From assembly GCA_041619555.1 (NCBI GenBank), contig JBFKDQ010000009.1, positions 23,591-87,590 of the forward strand: a stretch of DNA of 64,000 nt, given 5' to 3'. The DNA comes from Oceanococcus sp041619555. GTDB taxonomy: Bacteria; Pseudomonadota; Gammaproteobacteria; Nevskiales; Oceanococcaceae. The position numbers were made by a program, and so were the translations under genes. The notes below the pieces were generated by a model. The model was not told where the DNA came from and made no database searches. It saw only the letters and a list, made by a program, of their open reading frames with translations. This document shows positions 35,612-44,853 of this stretch, piece after piece. Within the stretch, counting starts at the first letter, position 1. Each line of letters starts with the position of its first letter.

Positions 35612-38365
35612 ATGGACAAGAATTACGATCCTTCGCAGATCGAAGCGCGCTGGTACGCGCAATGGGAAAAAAACGGCGACTTTCGCATGGGCATGACCGG
35701 CGAGTCCTACTGCATCATGATTCCGCCACCCAATGTCACCGGCAGCCTGCACATGGGGCATGCATTCCAGGACACGATCATGGACGCCCTCACACGCTAT
35801 CACCGGATGAAGGGCCATGCGACCTTGTGGCAACCCGGGACCGATCATGCCGGCATCGCCACCCAGATGGTGGTGGAACGCCAGTTGGCCGCGGAAGGCA
35901 GCAACCGCCATGAACTCGGGCGCGACAAATTCCTCGACAAGGTCTGGGCCTGGAAGGCCGAATCGGGCGGCAACATCACCCGGCAGCTCCGCCGCATGGG
36001 GGCCTCGGTAGACTGGGAGCGCGAACGTTTCACGATGGATGCCGGTCTGTCCAAGGCGGTCACCGAGGTGTTCGTGAAACTGCATGCCGAAGGCCTGATC
36101 TATCGCGGCAAGCGGCTGGTCAACTGGGACCCGATCCTGAAGACCGCGGTCTCGGATCTGGAGGTTGAAGCACAGGAGGAAAATGGCCATCTGTGGCATT
36201 TCCGCTATCCCCTGAGCGATGGCTCCGGTCATGTCACCGTCGCGACCACCCGGCCCGAAACGATGCTGGGCGACAGTGCCGTAGCGGTGCACCCTGAGGA
36301 TGAACGCTATCGCGCGCTGATCGGCAAGACCGTCCGCCTGCCGCTGGTCGAGCGCGAAATTCCGGTCATTGCCGATGACTATGTCGACAAGGATTTTGGC
36401 ACCGGCGTCGTGAAAATCACGCCCGCTCACGATTTCAATGACTATGAAATGGGTCAGCGCCATCAATTGCCGCTGATCAACATCCTCAATGATGATGCCA
36501 GCATCAACGAAGTGGCGCCCGAAAAGTATCGGGGCATGGACCGCTTTGTCGCCCGCCAGGCGGTGGTCGCCGACCTGGAGGCGCTGGGCCTGCTCGCCAA
36601 GGTCGACGATCACACGCTGATGGTGCCCCGCGGCGATCGCACCCATCAGGTCCTGGAGCCCTATCTGACCGATCAATGGTTCGTCAAAGCCGCGCCCCTG
36701 GCACAGCCGGCCATCGAGGCGGTGGAATCGGGACGCATCCGCTTCGTACCGGAAAACTGGTCCAAGACTTATTTCGAGTGGATGCGCAATATCCAGGACT
36801 GGTGCATTTCCCGGCAAATCTGGTGGGGCCACCGGATCCCGGCCTGGTACGACGATGACGGTCAGGTCTATGTCGGACGTGATGAAGCCGAAGTCCGGCA
36901 GTTGCACCAGTTGCCCGCCGATCGGGTCCTGCGCCAGGACGAGGATGTGCTGGATACCTGGTTTTCCTCGGCCCTGTGGCCCTTTTCTACCCTGGGCTGG
37001 CCGGAACGTACCGCCGAACTGGCCAAGCACTACCCGACCAGCGTCCTGGTCACCGGCTTCGACATCATCTTTTTCTGGGTCGCCCGGATGATCATGATGG
37101 GCCTCAAGTTCATGGACGACGTGCCGTTCCGCGAGGTCTACGTGCATGGACTGGTGCGTGACGCCTCCGGCGCCAAGATGTCCAAGTCTAAGGGCAATGT
37201 GATCGATCCGCTGGACATCGTCGATGGCATTACTCTGGACGCCCTGCTCAGCAAGCGCACCAGCGGCATGATGCAGCCACAGCTCGCCCAGAAGATCGCG
37301 CAGCAGACCCGCACCGACTTTCCCGAGGGCATCCCCTCGCATGGCACGGATGCGCTGCGTTTCTACTTTGCTGCGCTGGCCTCCACCGGCCGGGACATCC
37401 GATTCGACACCCAGCGTCTGGCCGGCTACAAGAACTTCTGCAACAAGCTCTGGAACGCCGCACGCTACGTCAACATGATGGTGGCCGAGCACGATCTGCA
37501 GGCCGCCACGGTCACCAGTCCCGGCATCGCCGAGCGCTGGATCTGTTCCAAGATGAATACCCTGATCACCTCGGTCAATCAGCACTATGCCATTTACCGA
37601 TTTGATCTGATTGCGGCCGAGCTGCACGAGTTCGTCTGGCACCATTTCTGCGACTGGTACCTGGAACTGAGCAAGCCGGTGCTGCAACACGGCGAGGACC
37701 CGGCCGGCCAGCTCGCCACCGCCCGCTGCCTGGTCAGCGTGCTGGAAACCATCCTGCGCCTGCTCCACCCGATCATGCCCTTCATCACCGAAGAGATCTG
37801 GCAGGGCATCGGTCCGCTGGCAGGCAAATCAGGCACAAGCCTGATGCATCAGCCCTTCCCCAGTCCGGATGCCGACGCCCATGATGCACAGGCGGAAGAC
37901 GAGATCGACTGGTTGCAGCAAAGCCTGCTGGGTCTGCGGCAGATCCGCGGCGAAATGGACATCTCACCCGGCAAGCCGCTGGACGTGCTGGTTGCCGATG
38001 CCCAGGCACAGGACGAGACCCGGCTGCAGAAGCTCGGCCTATGGCTTAAGGCACTGGGTCGCATCCAGTCGCTGAGTCCGGCCGGTGAGCAGCCACCAGA
38101 ATCCGCCATTGCCATGGTCGGTCAGATGAAGCTGCTGGTGCCGATGGCAGGACTGATCGACAAGGACGCCGAACTGGCCCGACTGGACAAGCGGATCGCC
38201 AAACTGGGCAAGGAAGTTGCCGCCGCCGAGGCCAAGCTGAACAATCCGGCTTTCGTCGCCAAGGCGCCCGAGAACGTGGTCGCCAGCGCACGGGAACAGG
38301 CGGAGCGGCAGCGCCAGGCCTTGACGGATCTGCGCAACCAGCACGCCCGCATCAGCGCGTTATAG
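35612..38365 (+). CDS. valS: Valyl-tRNA synthetase
   Basis: 917 residues, class I. HIGH-type motif in PPPNVTGSLHMGHAF, KMSKS motif in AKMSKSKGNV, editing (CP1) domain with TTRPETMLGDSAVAVHPED, and the C-terminal coiled-coil arm (residues 850-917). The last 14 bases overlap the convergent hybrid kinase gene. Confidence 0.98.
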   Translation: MDKNYDPSQIEARWYAQWEKNGDFRMGMTGESYCIMIPPPNVTGSLHMGHAFQDTIMDALTRYHRMKGHATLWQPGTDHAGIATQMVVERQLAAEGSNRHELGRDKFLDKVWAWKAESGGNITRQLRRMGASVDWERERFTMDAGLSKAVTEVFVKLHAEGLIYRGKRLVNWDPILKTAVSDLEVEAQEENGHLWHFRYPLSDGSGHVTVATTRPETMLGDSAVAVHPEDERYRALIGKTVRLPLVEREIPVIADDYVDKDFGTGVVKITPAHDFNDYEMGQRHQLPLINILNDDASINEVAPEKYRGMDRFVARQAVVADLEALGLLAKVDDHTLMVPRGDRTHQVLEPYLTDQWFVKAAPLAQPAIEAVESGRIRFVPENWSKTYFEWMRNIQDWCISRQIWWGHRIPAWYDDDGQVYVGRDEAEVRQLHQLPADRVLRQDEDVLDTWFSSALWPFSTLGWPERTAELAKHYPTSVLVTGFDIIFFWVARMIMMGLKFMDDVPFREVYVHGLVRDASGAKMSKSKGNVIDPLDIVDGITLDALLSKRTSGMMQPQLAQKIAQQTRTDFPEGIPSHGTDALRFYFAALASTGRDIRFDTQRLAGYKNFCNKLWNAARYVNMMVAEHDLQAATVTSPGIAERWICSKMNTLITSVNQHYAIYRFDLIAAELHEFVWHHFCDWYLELSKPVLQHGEDPAGQLATARCLVSVLETILRLLHPIMPFITEEIWQGIGPLAGKSGTSLMHQPFPSPDADAHDAQAEDEIDWLQQSLLGLRQIRGEMDISPGKPLDVLVADAQAQDETRLQKLGLWLKALGRIQSLSPAGEQPPESAIAMVGQMKLLVPMAGLIDKDAELARLDKRIAKLGKEVAAAEAKLNNPAFVAKAPENVVASAREQAERQRQALTDLRNQHARISAL

Positions 38366-41216
38366 CGCCGGCAGCCCCCGCCCCCAGCAGGCCGAAGTGG
38401 CTCGCGCCAGACTTGCAACGGCGATCCAGCCCCGAACGCCGATCGCCGCCCAGGAAACCATACGCTCCGGCCGTGACGGGCTGTTTGAGCGGTCGTGCGC
38501 TGGCCACAGGGTTGTCATCCATGTCGGCCCGGCGACGTTCCGAGACATCGGAGGCTCGCGGCGAATCGGCTTCCTCGCCGACCGCGAGCACCTTGCGCCA
38601 GCTGGATCTCAAGTCCTGGCTGGCGTCGGCACGCTGCGCCAACTCTTGATCCAGATGCATCGCCCGCTGGACCAGGCGCAGGACCTGTTCCAGTTCGGCT
38701 CGCGCCATGGGTTTGGACAACCAGTGATCGATACCGGCCCGGACAGCCGCAGCCTGGGCTTCCGGAGTGGCATCCGCCGAAACGGCAAAGATCAGCGGCT
38801 GCCGGCCCAGCGGCAAGGCACGGATCTGCGTGCTGGCGCCAAGACCATCAAGCACCGGCATGTGCAGATCGGTCAGGATCAGATCGAAGTCCTGGCGGCC
38901 TGCCGCCGCAACCGCAGCCTCACCATCGTCCACCACCGTCACATCCTCGCAACCGGCACGGCTGAGCATCGTGCGCAAAACCAGCTGGTTGACCGGCACG
39001 TCCTCGGCCACCAGGATCTTCAAGCCCTTGCCCAGAGCAGGCCGCGGCGGCAGAAGAGCGGCGCCTGGCCGCGGCTTGCTCAAGCAGCGCCAGATCCGGC
39101 GCGGACTGATGACAGCCTCCAGAGCGGCTGGATCCAGCACCGCTTCGGCGCCCCGCGGGCCACGCAGTTCGATCCAGGCACCCGGCCTGAATTCGGCCGC
39201 CGACTCCAGTCCACAGCGCTGCCAGCGTGCGGTCAGGGCCAGCACCGGCAGAATGTCCGGCGCCAGGCCGCCATGCACCAGAACAGATTCCGGCTGCCGC
39301 GCGGACACTTCCTCCGCGCGGCGCATGCGCATGATGAAGTGAAAGCGCGAACCGCTTGCCGGCTCGCTCTCGGCCCAGATGCGGCCACCGGATTGCTCAC
39401 AGATCTGCCGGCAGATGGCCAGCCCCAGTCCCGTGCCGCCGTATTGACGAGTGGTGGATGGATCCGCCTGGATGAATTCGTCGAACAGGACCGCCACGCG
39501 ATCGGTTTCGATGCCGAGTCCGGTGTCCTCGACGTCAACCCGCAGGGCGCCCGCATCGCCTGCGTCGCACTGCCACTGCAGACGCAGCGTGATGCCGCCC
39601 TGGGCGGTGAACTTGGCCGCGTTGGATAACAGGTTCAGGATGACCTGCCGCAGCCGATGGGGATCTCCGATCAGCCGTTGAGGCAGGGCTTGATCGGCCA
39701 GCAGACGCAAGCTCAGCCCTTTCTCCCGCAGCTGCGGGAGAATCATCTCGATCGCATCTTCGAAAGGTTCGATGGTGGCAAACGCCACATCTTCAAAAGG
39801 CAGTTGACCGGATTCCAGCTTGGCGAAATCCAGCACGTCATTAACGACGGCCAGCAAGGCCTGACCGCTGTTCTGGATCGTGTCCAGACAGGCCTGCTGC
39901 TCGGCATCAAGCGCGGAGTCCTGCAACACCGAGGCCATGCCCAGAATGGCATTCAAGGGCGTGCGGATCTCGTGCGACATGTTGGCGACGAATCGGGTAC
40001 GCGCCCGGCTCAGAGATTCCGCCTGCTCCTTGGCCAGGGCCAGGGCCTGGGCCGCCTGCCAGCGCTCCTCGATGTCGACCAGGGTACCGATGTATCCGGC
40101 CTGCTCCCAGGCCGCACCGGCCGGTGCCACCAGCAATTCGAATCGACGCCAGCCTTGCGCCTGATGGCATAGACGAACTTCCCGGCGGATCGCAGGCTCA
40201 CCGCCAACCAGCATTTTCAGCGCCTGGCGCAATTCGGCCTGATCGTCGGGGTGAATGAAACGCAGCAGACTTTGTCCAACACTCGCCTCCAGACTCTGCC
40301 CCGTGCTCACCACCCAGGCCGGATTCAGATAATCCAGTCGCGCGGCCGCGTCACAGCGGAAGATGACCTCGCTGACCGCATTAAGCACCTGGCGATGACG
40401 CTCCTCGCTGCGCCGCAGGGCGGCCTCGGCAGCCCGGGTTGCGCTGACATCCCGTTCGATAGCGATGAAATTCTGCAGCACGCCGGCGTCATCGAACACC
40501 GGCGAGCATTCGATGCGCACCCAGTAGGGCGCTCCGGCCTTGGTGTAATTCACCAGTTCGCAGCTGAATCCTTGCTCACAGGCCACCGCTTCATGCATCT
40601 GTCGAATCGTCTCGACATCGGTCTGCGGCCCTTGCAGGCAGCCACCGGGCGAGCGCCCACGCAGTTCGCCAAGTCGATATCCCGTGGCCTCTTCGAATGC
40701 CGCATTGACCCATTCCGTCCGACCGCGTGCATCCGTGATCACCACCATGTTGTCGGTTTTGCGGGCCACTAGAGACAGCTTTCGAGTCCAGTTTTCGTTC
40801 TCTTCCAGGGCCTGCTGCGCCAGACGATGCTCGGTCACGTCGACCATCGAGGCATACCATTGACGCCCATCGCGGGTCGCCCGCAAGGCCAGGATTCGCA
40901 GTCCGCCGAAGCGGCTGCGAATCCGCACCTCACGACTGATGCTAAGGTCCTGGGCGAAAGCGCTCGCGAGCTCCGTGCTGACGTCTTCATCGACGACATG
41001 GTCGAGCAGACAGCCGCCCAGCGATTCAGCTACCGGGATTCCCAGCAAACGCGTCCACGCCGAATTGAGAAAATTCAGACGGGCTTCAGCATCACAGCGC
41101 AGGACAATTTCACCGAGGAGATCGACCAATGTGCCGAATTCGCGGTCGCGCGCCGACAGTTGCTCGACCAGGCGGGCCTGGATCTGTAATTGGAGTTCTT
41201 CTGCGGTAGGCATCAT
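38352..41216 (-). CDS. Soluble triple-PAS hybrid histidine kinase
   Basis: 954 residues without membrane segments. Three PAS domains (about 28-140, 145-270, 278-385; the second looks like a LOV/PAC type but lacks the photoactive Cys motif), a HisKA domain (His in NMSHEIRTPLNAI, about residue 412), HATPase_c (NLLSNAAKF, DTGLGIE, GGTGLGLAI) and a receiver (phospho-acceptor in LILTDLHMPVLDG). No Hpt domain. The C-terminal tail has GGDRRSGLDRR, an Arg-rich motif. Starts 15 bases after the cysteine hydrolase stop, so both should come from the sigma54-type promoter at 42001-42016. Signal and output are unknown; a phosphorelay to the LuxO-family regulator is possible. Confidence 0.9.
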   Translation of the reverse strand: MMPTAEELQLQIQARLVEQLSARDREFGTLVDLLGEIVLRCDAEARLNFLNSAWTRLLGIPVAESLGGCLLDHVVDEDVSTELASAFAQDLSISREVRIRSRFGGLRILALRATRDGRQWYASMVDVTEHRLAQQALEENENWTRKLSLVARKTDNMVVITDARGRTEWVNAAFEEATGYRLGELRGRSPGGCLQGPQTDVETIRQMHEAVACEQGFSCELVNYTKAGAPYWVRIECSPVFDDAGVLQNFIAIERDVSATRAAEAALRRSEERHRQVLNAVSEVIFRCDAAARLDYLNPAWVVSTGQSLEASVGQSLLRFIHPDDQAELRQALKMLVGGEPAIRREVRLCHQAQGWRRFELLVAPAGAAWEQAGYIGTLVDIEERWQAAQALALAKEQAESLSRARTRFVANMSHEIRTPLNAILGMASVLQDSALDAEQQACLDTIQNSGQALLAVVNDVLDFAKLESGQLPFEDVAFATIEPFEDAIEMILPQLREKGLSLRLLADQALPQRLIGDPHRLRQVILNLLSNAAKFTAQGGITLRLQWQCDAGDAGALRVDVEDTGLGIETDRVAVLFDEFIQADPSTTRQYGGTGLGLAICRQICEQSGGRIWAESEPASGSRFHFIMRMRRAEEVSARQPESVLVHGGLAPDILPVLALTARWQRCGLESAAEFRPGAWIELRGPRGAEAVLDPAALEAVISPRRIWRCLSKPRPGAALLPPRPALGKGLKILVAEDVPVNQLVLRTMLSRAGCEDVTVVDDGEAAVAAAGRQDFDLILTDLHMPVLDGLGASTQIRALPLGRQPLIFAVSADATPEAQAAAVRAGIDHWLSKPMARAELEQVLRLVQRAMHLDQELAQRADASQDLRSSWRKVLAVGEEADSPRASDVSERRRADMDDNPVASARPLKQPVTAGAYGFLGGDRRSGLDRRCKSGASHFGLLGAGAAGAITR

Positions 41217-41231
41217 GAGGACTCGATCCGC

Positions 41232-41831
41232 CTAGGCGATGGCCGCCAGCACCGCGGTGCTGTCGGTCACCGTGGCATAAAGCGGAAAGACCTGATCGCA
41301 ATAGAAATTCTGTTCGAAGATGGTGCGTCCTGACGTGCAGTCTCTGAGAACATGGACGCGGAAGCCTCGATCTGCGGCGTCGCGGCCGGTCGAGTCGATG
41401 CAGATCGAGGTCACGGTGCCGGCAAGCAGCACATTTTCGATGCCGTGCGCCTGCATCACCTGCTCAAGCTCGGTATTGGAAAACGCATTCAGGCCACGCT
41501 TGCCGGGCAATTCCAGAATCCTGTCGGCATAGGGTCTGAAGGCGTCAATCGTGGCCGCACCCTTGCTGCCATAGCGGAAAGCGCCCATTTCCTTAATCGC
41601 TTTGAGGATTCCGACCGGCTCGCTCAACTCGCGGTAATCCGACGTGAAATGGATCGGCGTGGCGACCACCAGGCCGAATTCATCGGCCGCGCTGGCCAGC
41701 AATTCAAGGGTGTTCTGCAGCACGCCGCTGACGCGCGAGGATTCCTCGATCACGCTGTTCAGAATGCCGTCCGCAGCGAAATAATCGTTCTGGAAGCCGA
41801 TCAGGAGCAGCGCTGTCTTAGATAGGTCCAT
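41232..41831 (-). CDS. Isochorismatase-fold (cysteine hydrolase-like) protein
   Basis: 199 residues. The fold is shown by the order LLLIGFQNDYF, ELPGKRGLNAF (Lys), GTVTSICIDSTGRDA (Cys) and the end YATVTDS. Family members use an Asp-Lys-Cys triad; here the position of the Asp (normally in LLxIDxQNDF) reads Gly, while Lys and Cys remain. The ATG at 41831 has AGGAG 6 bases before it. It is the first gene of an operon with the hybrid kinase, so it may make, remove or sense a small signal molecule. The true reaction is not known. Confidence 0.8.
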   Translation of the reverse strand: MDLSKTALLLIGFQNDYFAADGILNSVIEESSRVSGVLQNTLELLASAADEFGLVVATPIHFTSDYRELSEPVGILKAIKEMGAFRYGSKGAATIDAFRPYADRILELPGKRGLNAFSNTELEQVMQAHGIENVLLAGTVTSICIDSTGRDAADRGFRVHVLRDCTSGRTIFEQNFYCDQVFPLYATVTDSTAVLAAIA

Positions 41832-41964
41832 GACAGGCTCCTTGACCAGATGCGGGCACGAGCCGGGCAAGGCACGCAGAGCACGCGTTATCGACTTTCT
41901 CGACCTGACGCGGACCTGAGGCCGCGCGGCTGGCAGACAGGACTGAAAATGAGAATCTGAACAT

Positions 41965-41993
41965 CAGGACAGTCACGCTTGGGGAATGTCCTG
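41965..41993 (-). repeat. Inverted repeat at the 5' end of the leader transcript
   Basis: CAGGACA and TGTCCTG, 15 bases apart, straddle the predicted transcription start; a transcript from 41990 would fold a stem GGACA/TGTCC at its 5' end. Confidence 0.45.
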
Positions 41994-42000
41994 CCTTTAT

Positions 42001-42016
42001 CGCAATCCGCGTGCCA
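42001..42016 (-). promoter_or_regulatory. Sigma54 (-24/-12) promoter before the cysteine hydrolase/kinase operon
   Basis: Minus strand reads TGGCACGCGGATTGCG, matching TGGCACG-N4-TTGCW except the final W; the GG-N10-GC core is intact. Start point about 41990. Confidence 0.7.
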
Positions 42017-42112
42017 GCCTAGATAAAGATTTTATCCATTTGTTTTATATGGTTATTTTTCAATCCATCATCACCTGGAAGCGCCATTGCGCAAATCGCC
42101 AACCAATTTGCT

Positions 42113-42125
42113 TTGCATTTTGCAA
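42113..42125. promoter_or_regulatory. LuxO-type operator (perfect match)
   Basis: TTGCATTTTGCAA matches TTGCA-W3-TGCAA at all positions and is embedded in an 8-bp-arm palindrome (42110-42128). Its centre is 104 bp upstream of the first G of the -24 element, the same spacing as at luxO. Confidence 0.65.
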
Positions 42126-42159
42126 AGCGGCTTGCATGAGATGTGTCAGCGGCGGGCTC

Positions 42160-43632
42160 TCAGGCCACCTGACTCCGACGTTGCCGAGCCTCGACCCGAT
42201 CCAGACAGAGATCCAGCGTGCGACTGATGCAGGTTTGATGACGAATCATCGCCAGTTTCGGCCAGGTCGAGCGCTCACCCTGCAGGATCAGGCGGCGGAC
42301 ATCGCGATCCCGCGGGTTGCGGATCACCCGCGTGTAATTACCGAGATCGAAGCCTGGCAGCAGGGTGACATTGCCGCGATAGTCCTGGTCGAGAACGCCG
42401 GTGGCGTAATCCAGATGGCGCCGGATGCGCTGCAGCGGTTGTGGCAGATTGTTGCGCATGAAACGCAGCGCCGCCTTGGCCTGAAAACGAGCCGATCCCA
42501 GCGCCAGCCGCTTGGCGCCGTGAATCAGGCCGGACTCGTTCGGCTCTCGCGCACTGATGAATGGCAGGACATGCGGGTTGGTCTGACTGACGATGAAATG
42601 ATTGACATTGAACAGGCGCCGCAGTCGCATGCGCGGCAGATCGCTCTGCAGCGATCCGTCCGCCCAGCGCAAGGAGGGCATATACGGCTCGCGCTTGCGC
42701 TGCAGATTGCGAGTGGCCAGCTTGACTGGCGGAAACAGCAGCGGAACCGCGCAGGACGCCAGCACCGCTTCGCGCATGTACAGATGCGGAAAGGTGAGAT
42801 GATTCAGCAGTCTGGCCGGCTGATTGTCAGCAACCGGCGTGACCGTGATGTTCATGGCAATATCCGAAAGCGCGAAAGACTCCTCGAAGGTCACGTCCGG
42901 AATATTGCGACCAAGACCACGACGCAGCTTGTTCTGATCCATGATCCCGCCGGTGCGCCAGATATCGCGTGGCGGCAGCAAACCCCACAGATCCAGCTCC
43001 AGATTATCCGGATTCATCAGATGCTCGGCCTCGTCCCGGGTGCGCGCGGCGATCCCGGCACCGACCAGCGACCCCGCACTGGCGCCGGACATGACCTTGG
43101 GCAGCAGACCATTGATGTACAGGGTGCGCACGACACCGACGTGAAACAGCCCCATGGTCGCACCACCGGACAGCATCAGGGCCGAGCGCCCGTAACTCTG
43201 CGCCAGATCCCAGAAGAACGCATGTTTGTCCTGATGCGAAACCCCCTCCACGTCCTGCTCTGCGATCCAGTGCAAGGCTTCGGTGACCGTATCCAGATAG
43301 GATTCGATCAGGTATTTGGAGCCCAGCGGGCTGACGCCGTAGAGCACGGGATTGCCCGAGTTGCCGAGATTCCAGTGCAGGCCCTGGCGCAATTCGTACA
43401 TCAGGTCTCTCAGACGCTCCTGATAGCGCAGGCGGCGCAGCGTATTCAGCCGATCCCGCACGAGCAGATGATCATAATCGGCCGAGCGCTCTTCCTCTCG
43501 CCAGTCATGACCGCCTGAGTAGTATTCGAAACTGGTTGCCGCATCGAACCATTCTTCATAGTCGGTCGCATGATTCATCGCTCGCTGGGCGGCCGCCTGG
43601 CCGAACTCCCGCGTCAGAAGATTCGTTTTCAT
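42160..43632 (-). CDS. Patatin-like phospholipase with DUF3336 domain
   Basis: 490 residues. The N-terminal 130 residues are the DUF3336 region (DYEEW...ERSADYDHLLVRDRLNTLRRLR) found with TGL3/4/5-type lipases. The patatin core has the oxyanion loop SGGATMGLFHVGV, nucleophile elbow GASAGS and catalytic Asp in WADGSLQSDLP. It should hydrolyse acyl esters of phospholipids or glycerides. The ATG at 43632 begins the conserved part. Its promoter lies in the 158 bases shared with the divergent MoxR gene. Confidence 0.88.
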   Translation of the reverse strand: MKTNLLTREFGQAAAQRAMNHATDYEEWFDAATSFEYYSGGHDWREEERSADYDHLLVRDRLNTLRRLRYQERLRDLMYELRQGLHWNLGNSGNPVLYGVSPLGSKYLIESYLDTVTEALHWIAEQDVEGVSHQDKHAFFWDLAQSYGRSALMLSGGATMGLFHVGVVRTLYINGLLPKVMSGASAGSLVGAGIAARTRDEAEHLMNPDNLELDLWGLLPPRDIWRTGGIMDQNKLRRGLGRNIPDVTFEESFALSDIAMNITVTPVADNQPARLLNHLTFPHLYMREAVLASCAVPLLFPPVKLATRNLQRKREPYMPSLRWADGSLQSDLPRMRLRRLFNVNHFIVSQTNPHVLPFISAREPNESGLIHGAKRLALGSARFQAKAALRFMRNNLPQPLQRIRRHLDYATGVLDQDYRGNVTLLPGFDLGNYTRVIRNPRDRDVRRLILQGERSTWPKLAMIRHQTCISRTLDLCLDRVEARQRRSQVA

Positions 43633-43790
43633 TCGTATGATTTTTGTCACTGTTCCGGTTTCCCTATAAGGGTATAACCACATGGCATACGAGGATCATG
43701 CCCTGTCGGCGTCAAATGTGCGACCCCAATTAGACAAGCCTCCGGTGGCAACGCACAATCTAGCGCCACACTGCCCTGTAAGCATTGAAC

Positions 43791-44705
43791 ATGAACGAGC
43801 TGATCGGTCCGCTGCAGCGGCGCGCCGGAGAAGTCATTCTTGGCAAGCCAGATGTCCTCAAACTGGCCCTGAGCTGCCTGCTGGCCAAAGGCCATCTGCT
43901 CATCGAGGACGTGCCCGGTGTCGGCAAGACCACCCTCGCACAGACCCTGGCCCACCTGATCGGACTCGACTATCGGCGCGTGCAGTTCACCAGTGATCTG
44001 CTGCCGGCGGATATCATCGGCGCCTCGATTTTCGACAAGGACAGCGGCCAGTTCCGTTTTCAGCACGGGCCGGTTTTCTGCCAGTTACTGCTCGCGGATG
44101 AAATCAATCGCGCCAGCCCGAAAACACAGAGCGCCCTGCTCGAGGCCATGGAGGAAGGTCAGGTCACCAGCGATGGCGAGACCCGCAAGCTGCCGCAACC
44201 GTTTTTCGTCATTGCCACGCAGAATCCACTGGACCAGATCGGCACCTTTCAGCTGCCGGAATCACAACTGGATCGCTTTCTGATCAGCATCAGCCTGGGT
44301 TATCCCTCGCATCAGGCCGAAAAGGAGCTGCTGCTGGGTCAATCGAGGCGGGAATTTCTTGCCTCGATGGAACCCGCGCTCAAGCCCGCGGGACTGCTGC
44401 AGCTGCAGGCGGCGGTGGCCGCGACGACGACGAGCTCTGCCCTGATCGAATACATCCTGGCGCTGGTCAGCCAGACCCGCAAACATCCTCGCATCGTGCT
44501 TGGCCTCTCACCCCGATCCGGCCTCGCCCTGAAGCACGCCGCCCAGGCCTGGGCCTTCCTGGAAGGACGCAATGCCGTGCTGCCGGAAGATGTACAGGCG
44601 GTGTTCCCCGCCGTGGCCGGCCACCGCTTGCAGACCCAGGGCAGCGAAGCGCAGGCACGCGAGAACCTGATCGATGAATTGCTCGCCGACGTCGCCATTC
44701 CTTGA
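43791..44705 (+). CDS. MoxR-family AAA+ ATPase
   Basis: 304 residues. Walker A GVGKTTLAQ, Walker B LLADEINRA, sensor region FVIATQNPLDQIGTFQLPESQLDRF, the pattern of MoxR. A TTG two codons upstream is an alternative start. These ATPases act as chaperones and are usually next to DUF58 and transglutaminase genes, as here. The 148 bases before the next gene carry no clear ORF. Confidence 0.93.
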   Translation: MNELIGPLQRRAGEVILGKPDVLKLALSCLLAKGHLLIEDVPGVGKTTLAQTLAHLIGLDYRRVQFTSDLLPADIIGASIFDKDSGQFRFQHGPVFCQLLLADEINRASPKTQSALLEAMEEGQVTSDGETRKLPQPFFVIATQNPLDQIGTFQLPESQLDRFLISISLGYPSHQAEKELLLGQSRREFLASMEPALKPAGLLQLQAAVAATTTSSALIEYILALVSQTRKHPRIVLGLSPRSGLALKHAAQAWAFLEGRNAVLPEDVQAVFPAVAGHRLQTQGSEAQARENLIDELLADVAIP

Positions 44706-44853
44706 AGTCGCACGGTCAGTCGATTATGAACCTCACTGAGCGGCGGGGCCCCGCAGCGCGCGCCTGCACAGGCCGCGCCGATCCGCCAGCCATGGCCAGG
44801 CCGGCAGGCCGCTTGGAACCGCGTGCGCCCGGCCCGGACCCAGCCCGGTGAGA

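Larger units (their letters stand above)
41832..42159. other. 328-base intergenic region with sigma54-type control elements
   Basis: The longest gene-free stretch in the window. It contains, reading on the minus strand, a LuxO-type site (42113-42125), an AT-rich spacer, a -24/-12 promoter (42001-42016), a start point near 41990 and a leader of about 159 bases with a 5' inverted repeat. I see no terminator with a T run and no ORF of weight. Confidence 0.7.

Noticed and set aside
35600..37768. 722-codon minus-strand frame inside valS
   Set aside because: Shadow of valS, which has full synthetase motifs on the plus strand.
41832..41990. Qrr small RNA gene at the sigma54 promoter
   Set aside because: No conserved Qrr core and no T-run terminator; kept only as a leader-RNA question.
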